Assembly: GCF_030813695.1 (NCBI RefSeq)
Contig: NZ_JAUSVA010000002.1
Location: 7,587,501 to 7,651,500 of the forward strand
DNA length: 64,000 nucleotides
Direction of reading: 5' to 3'
Origin: Kitasatospora herbaricolor
GTDB taxonomy: Bacteria; Actinomycetota; Actinomycetes; Streptomycetales; Streptomycetaceae
Shown here one piece after another: positions 7,986 to 15,223 of this stretch (position 1 is the stretch's first letter; every line of letters begins with the position of its first letter). The position numbers were made by a program, and so were the translations under genes. Under the pieces are notes generated by a model. That model ran no database searches. It saw only the letters and a list, made by a program, of their open reading frames with translations, and was not told the origin of the DNA.

Positions 7986-8147
7986 CCCACGCCGGGCGCC
8001 CCCTCGCGGGGGCCGTCCGTACGAGTTGTCGCCGGCGGGGTCGGCGCACCGGGTAGCCTCTGCTCCTGGACGGACCCGGCCGGGTCCCGGTGGTCCGCGG
8101 GCCACCCCGTTCCGCGCAGTGCGCAGAGTCGAGGAGAGCAGCCGCAG

Positions 8148-9509
8148 ATGGCTGACCGGATCACGGTCATCGGGTGGGACGGCACACCGCTGACCGAGGC
8201 CGCCGGCGCGGCCCTCGCGGCGGCGACCCTGGTGGCCGGCGCGCCCTACCAGCTCAACGCCCTGCCGGTGCCGCCCGGCGCCGAGCGGATCGCCCTCGGC
8301 AGCGTGCAGCTGGCGGCCCGTCGGATCGCCGAGCACCGGGGCGCGGCCGTCGTGGTCGCGGAGGGCGACCCCGGGTTCTTCGGCGTCGTCCGCACCCTGC
8401 GCCGCCCCGAGTACGGGCTCGAACTGGAGGTGCTGCCCGCCGTCTCCTCGGTCGCCACCGCCTTCGCCCGCGCCGGCATGCCCTGGGAGGACGCCCAGGT
8501 GGTCAGCGCGCACGGCGGCCGGCTGCGCCGGGCCGCCAACATCTGCCGGGCCCACCCCAAGGTCGCGGTGCTCACCGCCGCCGGCGCCGGGCCCAGCGAG
8601 CTGGCCCTGATGCTGCGCGGCGTGCACCGCACCTTCGTGGTCTGCGAGGGGCTCGGCACCTCCGACGAGGACGTCACCGTGCTCACCTCCGACCGGGTCG
8701 CCGACCGCCTCTGGCGGGACCCGAACGTGGTGCTGGTGATCGGCGGCAACGGCCCGCAGGCCGGGGCCGGCGAGGCGGCCGGCTGGCTGGCCGGGCGCCC
8801 GGTGGGATTCCCCGGCGCGGAACGCGGCTGGGCGCTGCCCGCCGACGCCTACGCGGGCGCCGGGCGCGCGGGGGAGGGCGGGAGCGACCCGGACGCACTC
8901 CCCGCGCACGTCCGTGCGCTGGTGCTGGCGCGGCTGGGCGCCGGCCCGGGCGACCTGGTCTGGGCCGTGGGCGCCGGCAGCGGGGCGCTGGCCGTGGAGG
9001 TGGCGCGCTTCGGTGCGGCCGTCGTCGCGCTGGAGGCGGACAGTTCCGCCTGCGCGCGGATCGCGGTCAACGCCCGCCGCTTCGGCGTCGAGGTGGAGAC
9101 GGTGCACGGCTCGGGCCCGCAGGCACTGGGCGGTCTGCCGGAACCGGACGCCGCGGTGGTCGAGAGCGGGGGAGCGGAGGCGGTGCGGGCGGTGCTGGCC
9201 CGTCGCCCGGAGCGGATCGTCGCGGTCGCCCGGACCTTCGCCGAGGCGGAGGAGATCCGGGAGGCGATCGCCGGCGCCGGCTACCGGGCGGAGGGCGCGC
9301 TGCTCCAGTCGACGCCGCTGCAGTGGATGCCCTCGCAGTCGACGCCGGTCCGGCCGGACGTTGCCAGGAGCGGCTCGTTCGTGCCCGCCCCACCCCGTTC
9401 GGCCCCGACCGGACCGTTGCTGGCGCGGGAGCAGGCCGGCACGGGCGCCGGGCTGGTGCTCTCCGCGGGGGCGCAGACGGTGCTCCTCTGGGGCGAGCAG
9501 GGGGCGTGA
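8148..9509 (+). CDS. cobL: Precorrin-6Y C5,15-methyltransferase (decarboxylating), CbiE-CbiT fusion
   Basis: Adds methyl groups at C5 and C15 of the corrin ring and decarboxylates the C12 acetate in aerobic B12 synthesis. Of 453 residues, the first ~210 are the CbiE tetrapyrrole methylase domain (ITVIGWDG at the start, VVVAEGDPGFFG near residue 64). Residues ~245-400 are the CbiT-type SAM methyltransferase (GDLVWAVGAGSGALAVEVAR). The last ~55 residues are Ser/Pro-rich, with a short direct repeat (CAGTCGACGCCG twice). The ATG at 8148 has GAGGAG about 11 bases upstream. It precedes the cobT fusion. The fused form is normal for the aerobic pathway. Confidence 0.93.
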   Translation: MADRITVIGWDGTPLTEAAGAALAAATLVAGAPYQLNALPVPPGAERIALGSVQLAARRIAEHRGAAVVVAEGDPGFFGVVRTLRRPEYGLELEVLPAVSSVATAFARAGMPWEDAQVVSAHGGRLRRAANICRAHPKVAVLTAAGAGPSELALMLRGVHRTFVVCEGLGTSDEDVTVLTSDRVADRLWRDPNVVLVIGGNGPQAGAGEAAGWLAGRPVGFPGAERGWALPADAYAGAGRAGEGGSDPDALPAHVRALVLARLGAGPGDLVWAVGAGSGALAVEVARFGAAVVALEADSSACARIAVNARRFGVEVETVHGSGPQALGGLPEPDAAVVESGGAEAVRAVLARRPERIVAVARTFAEAEEIREAIAGAGYRAEGALLQSTPLQWMPSQSTPVRPDVARSGSFVPAPPRSAPTGPLLAREQAGTGAGLVLSAGAQTVLLWGEQGA

Positions 9510-9970
9510 TCCGGCCGGGCGGCGGTGATCCCGGTCGCATCCGGACACGGATTCGAGAGGTGGCCGCCCCAGGCCGGTAGTGTGGCGTCCTGGGTGGCTG
9601 AGGCAGTCGCACCATGCCCGATCTGGTGCGTTTGTCGCCTTTTTGACGTGGTGCAACCCGCTGTGGCTCGAAGTGTGGGCAATTCGACGGGTCGCGTGCC
9701 GGACCGGGAGAATGCCGTAGGGTCCGGTGCGATCGTGCCGGTTGCCCAGGGTTGTCGTTATTTCAGATGGCGCACCACTCCTGACGGGTGGGGCGCGGGC
9801 CGGGGTGCCGCAGCGCGCCGGAGGATCAACGGCCGCAGCGCCCCAGGCGCGGCGGCCGCGAGTGGTTGAGGGGCGGGCCGGAACCTGGCCCGGCTCGTGA
9901 GCGGATGTGGGCGCTGCGGTCGGTGATCGCGTCGCCAAGGGCGCGGCAGCGGCCTGGAAGGAGCTTTGAC
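9510..9970 (+). promoter_or_regulatory. cobL-cobT intergenic region with hairpin plus T-run
   Basis: This 461-bp gap holds no gene I can support. A 7-bp stem CGCACCA/TGGTGCG (9608-9614 with 9624-9630) is followed by CTTTTT (9639-9644), which is terminator-like and rare in such GC-rich DNA. I looked for the B12 box of a cobalamin riboswitch and did not see one. The last 20 bp carry the GAAGGAG ribosome site of the next gene. Confidence 0.4.
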
Positions 9971-12900
9971 ATGACCGATGGCGGCCACGTCCCCAGCGAG
10001 GGACTGCCGGAGCACCTGCTCGCCGGGTCCCACCCGGCCGGCCGGCCGGAGGGCGTCGCGGTACCCGTCGCCCCGGCACCGGGAGCGGCGGACCAGGGCA
10101 TCCCCGGCTTCCCCGTCCAGGCGGCCCCGGCGCACGCGCACGGCGCGACGCTGCACGGCGCGGTCCCGCCCGGCGGCGAGGGCCTGCTCCAGCGTCCGGG
10201 ATTCACCTTCCTGGACCAGCCCGACCCGCAGGACGGGCTCGACGACGAGGACGACGTGCTGCTGATGCCGGGCCCCCAGGGCTCCTGGGGCGAGCCCCTC
10301 GCGCACATTCCGGCCGAACCGCCGACGCTTGCCGCCGAGGCCCCCGCCGGGGTGGACACGGTCGCCCTGCGGCCCCTCGGGGAGCAGCAGGAGCCCGCCG
10401 CCGAGCCGGCCGGGACACCCGCCGGGACTCCGGTCGAGCCCTCCTGGCCGCCGCTGGCGCCGCCGGTGATGGCCGCGGCCCAGGACCTCCCCGCGCCCGC
10501 GCTGGTGGCCGCCGCCCAGGCCGGCCCCGCCCTCGCCGGGGCCGAGCCGGTCGTGGAGCCGGCCCAGGCCGCGCCCGCCGCCGCGCCCCTCCAGGCCCAG
10601 GACCAGCTGACGGCGGTTCAGCAGCCGCGCCGGCCCCTGCACGCGGGCCCGCCGATCCCGGACCCCTCGCTGATGACCGGCCACGTGCCGGTCCGTTCGC
10701 TCGCCGACCGGGGCCCGTCCCAGGGCAGCACCCCGGCGCACGGCGTGCGGCTCGTCGCCCCGGCCGAGCAGCAGCAGCCGCCGGCCGTCGTGGCGGCCCA
10801 GCAGCCGCCGGTGGCGCAGGCCGCCCCGGTGGCGGAGGCGCCCGTGGCCGAGCCCTCCGTTCCGGATGCGCCTGTCACGGCGGCACCCGCCCCGGAGGCC
10901 CTCGCCCCGGAGGCGCCCGTCGTGGAGGCTCCTGCCCCGGCGCCGGAGCAGCCGGCCCGGCCGGAGCCGGACGCCCCGCAGGCCGTGGCCGAGGCCGTCG
11001 GCCCGCAGCCGGTCGAGCCGGTCGAGCCGGTGCCGGCCGAGGGTCAGCCCGTCGCGGAGGCACCGCCGGTCGTCGAGGTCCAGCAGGCCGCGGAGGCTCA
11101 GCCGGTCGCCGAGGCGCAGCCGGTGGCCGCGTCCGAGCCGGTCGCCGAGGCCGCGCCGGCCGTGCTGCCGCAGCCCCAGCCGGTGACGGCTCCCGCGCAG
11201 CCGCGGGGCCGGATCTCTGCCTTCCTGGCCGCGCCGACCCCGCACGGCCTGCCCACCGTCGAGGCCCAGCCGGTGGCCGAACCGGTGGCGGCCGAGCCGG
11301 TCCTCCAGCAGCAGGCCGCCCCCGAGCAGCCCGCGCCGGAGCAGCCCGCGCCGGAGCAGGCCGTCCCCGAGCAGGCCGTTCCCGAGCAGGCCGCTCCGGC
11401 GGAGCCCGTCGCCGAGCAGCCCGCGGCCGAGCAGGCCGGCATGGAGCAGGCCGGCATGGAGCAGTCCGCCGTGGAGCAGCCGGCGGCCGTGGAGCAGCCG
11501 GTCCTCGCAGGGCCGGCCGAGCAGGTCGAGCCCGCCGAGGCCGCGCAGGGTCAGTCCGGGCAGCCCGCGCAGGCCGAGGCCGGGCAGCCGCAGCCGGCGG
11601 TCGAGAGCGCCGAGGGCGCCGGGACCGCCGCGCAGCCCGAGGCGGCAGCCCCCGGGACTGCCGCCCCCGAGACGGCCGCCGGTACCGGCGACATGCCGTC
11701 CGGTCGCCCGGTCGACGCCCCCGCCGCCGACCCGCAGGCCGCCGACGCCGCGTCCGCGCCGGATGCCGACGCCGACCCGGCCCAGGTGCAGCTCCACGAG
11801 CAGGCCCCGGCCGAGCAGCCCGGACCTTCCCAGGAGCAGCCGCAGGCCGGGCCCGAGGAGTCCACCGACCCGCAGGGTCAGCACGAGCAGCAGACCCCGG
11901 AGCAGCCCCGGGCCGAGGCCGTCCCTGAGCCCGAGGAGGGCACCGCCATCGCCGACCGCACCGACCCCGCCGCCCCCGTGGTCGACCCCACCACCGGCCC
12001 CGCCGTCGCCGCCGACGACGTGGCAGCCGCCCCGGCCGTGGCCGAGCCGCAGCCGGAGGCCCCCGCGGTCCCGCGCCCGCCGGCGGCCCAGGGCTTCGAC
12101 GACGCCGGCCGGGCCGCCGTGCACCAGGTGATCCGGGAGCGCCGCGACATCCGCAACGGCTTCCGCCCGGACCCGATCCCGCACGAGGTGCTGATCCGCG
12201 TCCTGGAGGCGGCCCACACCGCGCCGAGCGTCGGCTACTCCCAGCCCTGGGACTTCGTGGTCATCCGCTCGGCGAAGACCCGCCGCAGGATGCACGAGCT
12301 GGCGGAGCGCCAGCGGGTGGCCTACGCCGACTCGCTCCCCAAGGGCCGGGCCAAGCAGTTCAAGGAAATCAAGATCGAGGCCATCCTCGACACCCCGGTG
12401 AACATCGTGGTCACCGCCGACCGCACCCGTGGCGGCCGGCACACGCTGGGCCGGCACACCCAGCCGCAGATGGCACCGTACTCGGCCGCGCTGGCGGTGG
12501 AGAACCTCTGGCTGGCCGCCCGGGCCGAGGGCCTGGGCGTGGGCTGGGTGAGCTTCTTCGACGAGGACGAGATGGTCCGCGAGCTCGGCCTGCCCGAGCA
12601 CCTGGAGGTCGTCGCGTACCTGTGCGTGGGGTACGTCGACTCCTTCCCGGAGGAGCCGGAGCTGCAGCAGCAGGGCTGGGCGAAGAAGCGCCCGCTCTCC
12701 TGGGTGGTGCACGAGGAGCAGTACGGCAACCGGGCGCTGCCCGGCGAGGAGCCGCACAGCCTGCTCGCCGACACCCTGCGCGGCATCCGGCCGCTGGACG
12801 CCAAGGCGCTCGGCGAGGCCTGGGACCGCCAGAAGCGGATGACCAAGCCGGCCGGCTCGCTCGGCATGCTGGAGATCATCTCGGCCCAGCTCTGCGGCCT

Positions 12901-13831
12901 GTCCCGCAAGTGCCCGCCGCCGATCCCCGAGCCCGGCTGCGTGGCGATCTTCGCGGCCGACCACGGGGTGCACGCCCAGGGCGTCAGCCCCTGGCCGCAG
13001 GAGGTCACCGCCCAGATGGTGGCCAACTTCCTGGCCGGCGGCGCGGTGATCAACTCCTTCGCCAAGCAGATCGGCACCGAGGTCGTCGTCGTCGACGTCG
13101 GCGTGAAGAGCGACCTGCCGGACGCGATCCAGTCCGGCCGCACCACCGGCCTGCTGCCGCGCAAGGTCAAGCCCGGCACGGACGACATGACCCAGGGCCC
13201 GGCGATGAGCCGGGAGGAGGCGCTGAAGGCGATCGAGGTCGGCATCGAGACCGCCCGCGACCTGGTCGCCGCCGGCAACAAGGTGCTGATCACCGGCGAC
13301 ATGGGGATCGGCAACACCACCGCCTCGGCGGCCCTGATCTCGGTCTTCGCCGGTCTCGACCCGGCCGAGGTGACCGGTCGCGGCACCGGCATCGACGACG
13401 CGATGCACGCCCACAAGATCGAGGTGATCCGCGCCGCGCTGGCCCTGCACCAGCCCGACCCGAGCGACCCGATCGGCGTCCTGGCGGCCGTCGGCGGCCT
13501 GGAGCACGCGGCCCTGGCCGGGTTCATGCTCGGCGCCGCCTCGCTGCGCACCCCGGTCGTCCTGGACGGCGTCATCGCGGGCTCGGCGGCGCTCGCCGCC
13601 AAGGCGATCGCCCCCGAGGTGCTGGCGGCCTGCATCGCCGGCCACCGGTCCGCCGAGCCCGGCCACCAGGCCGCGCTGGCCAAGCTCGGCCTGCGTCCGC
13701 TGATCGACCTGGACCTGCGCCTCGGCGAGGGCACCGGCGCGCTGCTCGCGCTCCCGCTGGTGCAGAGTGCGGCCCGTTCGATGCACGATGTAGCCACGTT
13801 CGACTCCGCCGGGGTCACCGAGAAGGCCTGA
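9971..13831 (+). CDS. cobT: Giant fusion: low-complexity region, BluB (DMB synthase) and CobT (NaMN:DMB phosphoribosyltransferase)
   Basis: Makes and activates the lower ligand of B12. Residues ~705-915 form a nitroreductase-fold BluB domain that converts FMNH2 to 5,6-dimethylbenzimidazole (RRDIRNGFRPDPIPHEVL at its start, SYSQPW-type and AEGLGVGWVSFF motifs). Residues ~930-1286 form CobT, which makes alpha-ribazole phosphate (AADHGVHAQG, GDMGIGNTT, and the catalytic Glu in LRLGEGTGA). The first ~700 residues are an Ala/Pro/Glu/Gln repeat region (many PVAE and PEQ units) with no recognisable fold. The ATG at 9971 has GGAG at 7 bases. A BluB-CobT fusion puts consecutive steps in one chain; the role of the long tail is unknown. 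Normal CobT alone is about 350 residues. Confidence 0.93.
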   Translation: MTDGGHVPSEGLPEHLLAGSHPAGRPEGVAVPVAPAPGAADQGIPGFPVQAAPAHAHGATLHGAVPPGGEGLLQRPGFTFLDQPDPQDGLDDEDDVLLMPGPQGSWGEPLAHIPAEPPTLAAEAPAGVDTVALRPLGEQQEPAAEPAGTPAGTPVEPSWPPLAPPVMAAAQDLPAPALVAAAQAGPALAGAEPVVEPAQAAPAAAPLQAQDQLTAVQQPRRPLHAGPPIPDPSLMTGHVPVRSLADRGPSQGSTPAHGVRLVAPAEQQQPPAVVAAQQPPVAQAAPVAEAPVAEPSVPDAPVTAAPAPEALAPEAPVVEAPAPAPEQPARPEPDAPQAVAEAVGPQPVEPVEPVPAEGQPVAEAPPVVEVQQAAEAQPVAEAQPVAASEPVAEAAPAVLPQPQPVTAPAQPRGRISAFLAAPTPHGLPTVEAQPVAEPVAAEPVLQQQAAPEQPAPEQPAPEQAVPEQAVPEQAAPAEPVAEQPAAEQAGMEQAGMEQSAVEQPAAVEQPVLAGPAEQVEPAEAAQGQSGQPAQAEAGQPQPAVESAEGAGTAAQPEAAAPGTAAPETAAGTGDMPSGRPVDAPAADPQAADAASAPDADADPAQVQLHEQAPAEQPGPSQEQPQAGPEESTDPQGQHEQQTPEQPRAEAVPEPEEGTAIADRTDPAAPVVDPTTGPAVAADDVAAAPAVAEPQPEAPAVPRPPAAQGFDDAGRAAVHQVIRERRDIRNGFRPDPIPHEVLIRVLEAAHTAPSVGYSQPWDFVVIRSAKTRRRMHELAERQRVAYADSLPKGRAKQFKEIKIEAILDTPVNIVVTADRTRGGRHTLGRHTQPQMAPYSAALAVENLWLAARAEGLGVGWVSFFDEDEMVRELGLPEHLEVVAYLCVGYVDSFPEEPELQQQGWAKKRPLSWVVHEEQYGNRALPGEEPHSLLADTLRGIRPLDAKALGEAWDRQKRMTKPAGSLGMLEIISAQLCGLSRKCPPPIPEPGCVAIFAADHGVHAQGVSPWPQEVTAQMVANFLAGGAVINSFAKQIGTEVVVVDVGVKSDLPDAIQSGRTTGLLPRKVKPGTDDMTQGPAMSREEALKAIEVGIETARDLVAAGNKVLITGDMGIGNTTASAALISVFAGLDPAEVTGRGTGIDDAMHAHKIEVIRAALALHQPDPSDPIGVLAAVGGLEHAALAGFMLGAASLRTPVVLDGVIAGSAALAAKAIAPEVLAACIAGHRSAEPGHQAALAKLGLRPLIDLDLRLGEGTGALLALPLVQSAARSMHDVATFDSAGVTEKA

Positions 13832-13844
13832 CCCGGACGTAGTC

Positions 13845-13880
13845 CCCCGTACCCGGCCCGAGGGCGCGCCGGGTACGGGG
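13845..13880 (+). terminator. Terminator after cobT
   Basis: A perfect 13-bp inverted repeat (13845-13857 with 13868-13880) lies between cobT and cysG. Confidence 0.6.
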
Positions 13881-13928
13881 CCCGCCGCCGTACCCGAAAA
13901 CCCTCCCTCCCACCCAGGAGCCCCGCCC

Positions 13929-15185
13929 ATGACCGCGCCCACCCCAGCGCCCAACCCGCACCCCGGCACCGAGGGCCGCACCCCGTACCCCGTCGGCCTG
14001 CTCCTCGACCGCCGCCGGGTGGTCGTGGTCGGCGGTGGCCAGGTGGCCCAGCGCCGGCTGCCCGCCCTGATCGCCGCCGGTGCGGACATCCAGCTGATAT
14101 CGCCTACCACCACCCCCGCCGTGCAGGCGATGGCCGACGCCGGTGAGCTGACCTGGCACGCCCGCCCGTACGCGGAGGGCGACCTGGCCGACACCTGGTA
14201 CGTGCTGGTCGCCACCGACGACCCCGCCGTGAACGCCGCGGTCAGCGCCGAGGCCGAGCGGCTGCGGGTGTTCTGCGCCCGCAGCGACGACGCCGCCGCC
14301 GCCACCGCGTGGACCCCGGCCTCCGGCCACGACGGCGGTGCGACCGTCGCGGTCCTCACCGGCGACCCCCGCCACTCCGCCGCCCTGCGCAACGCGATCG
14401 TGGACGGCCTGCGGGACGGTTCGCTGGCCGCCCGCCAGTACCGCGAGCGCCTCCCCGGGGTGGCCCTGGTCGGCGGCGGCCCGGGCGACCCGGACCTGAT
14501 CACCGTGCGCGGCCGCAGGCTGCTCGCCGACGCGGACGTGGTGGTCGCCGACCGCCTGGCCCCGCGCGAGCTGCTCGCCGAGCTGGCCCCGCACGTCGAG
14601 GTCATCGACGCCTCCAAGATCCCCTACGGCCGCTACATGGCCCAGGAGGCGATCAACCGGACGCTGATCGAGCACGCCAAGGCCGGCAAGTTCGTGGTCC
14701 GCCTCAAGGGCGGCGACCCGTACGTCTTCGGCCGCGGCGGCGAGGAGCTGCTGGCCTGCGCGGAGGCCGGCCTGCCGGTCACCGTCGTCCCCGGCATCTC
14801 CAGCTCGATCAGCGTCCCGGCGGCCGCCGGCATCCCGGTCACCCACCGCGGGATGACCCACGAGTTCACCGTGATCTCCGGCCACGTCGGCCCGGACGAG
14901 CGCTCGCTGACCAACTGGGACGCCGTCGCCGGGATGACCGGCACCGTGGTGCTGCTGATGGCCGTGGACAAGATCGGCGCGATCGCCGCCCGGCTGATCG
15001 GGGCCGGCCGCTCGGCCGACACCCCGGTCGCGGTCGTCCAGGAGGGCACCACCGCCGGCCAGCGGCGGATCGACGCCACGCTCGGCACGGTCGCCGAGAC
15101 CGTCCTCGCGGAGCAGGTCCGCCCGCCCGCCGTGATCGTGATCGGCGAGGTGGTCGGCGTCCTCGCGGACGCCTTCCGGCTCTGA
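13929..15185 (+). CDS. cysG: Uroporphyrinogen-III C-methyltransferase / precorrin-2 dehydrogenase (siroheme synthase type)
   Basis: Methylates uroporphyrinogen III to precorrin-2 and oxidises it to sirohydrochlorin, serving siroheme (sulfite/nitrite reductase) and the corrin pathway. Residues ~20-170 are the NAD-binding dehydrogenase domain (VVVVGGGQVAQRR). Residues ~175-418 are the SUMT tetrapyrrole methylase (GGGPGDPDLITVRG, then VVRLKGGDPYVFGRGGEE and VVPGISSSISVPAAAGIP). At 418 residues it is shorter than the E. coli enzyme by about 40, which is common in actinobacteria. The ATG at 13929 has AGGAG at 8 bases. It is next to cobL and cobT, so it probably feeds precorrin-2 to B12. Confidence 0.93.
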   Translation: MTAPTPAPNPHPGTEGRTPYPVGLLLDRRRVVVVGGGQVAQRRLPALIAAGADIQLISPTTTPAVQAMADAGELTWHARPYAEGDLADTWYVLVATDDPAVNAAVSAEAERLRVFCARSDDAAAATAWTPASGHDGGATVAVLTGDPRHSAALRNAIVDGLRDGSLAARQYRERLPGVALVGGGPGDPDLITVRGRRLLADADVVVADRLAPRELLAELAPHVEVIDASKIPYGRYMAQEAINRTLIEHAKAGKFVVRLKGGDPYVFGRGGEELLACAEAGLPVTVVPGISSSISVPAAAGIPVTHRGMTHEFTVISGHVGPDERSLTNWDAVAGMTGTVVLLMAVDKIGAIAARLIGAGRSADTPVAVVQEGTTAGQRRIDATLGTVAETVLAEQVRPPAVIVIGEVVGVLADAFRL

Positions 15186-15191
15186 CCGCGA

Positions 15192-15219
15192 CGCCCCGGC
15201 CCCGCGCGGGGCCGGGGCG
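15192..15219. terminator. Bidirectional terminator between cysG and the SpoIIE phosphatase
   Basis: A perfect 12-bp GC-only stem (15192-15203 with 15208-15219) with a GCGC loop lies between two convergent genes and can serve both strands. Confidence 0.65.
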
Positions 15220-15223
15220 GGCG

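Noticed and set aside
9525..9869. 114-codon ORF in the cobL-cobT gap
   Set aside because: No ribosome site, no family resemblance, poor third-position GC pattern. It covers a likely terminator and promoter.
10400..12000. CRISPR-like repeats in the cobT tail
   Set aside because: Repeats are short, irregular and in frame, encoding PVAE/PEQ units. There are no fixed spacers and no cas genes.
9758..14617. Minus-strand ORF of 1619 codons
   Set aside because: It lies antisense to cobT and cysG and is repetitive Gly/Leu/Arg/His sequence mirroring the low-complexity cobT region. There is no domain or ribosome site.
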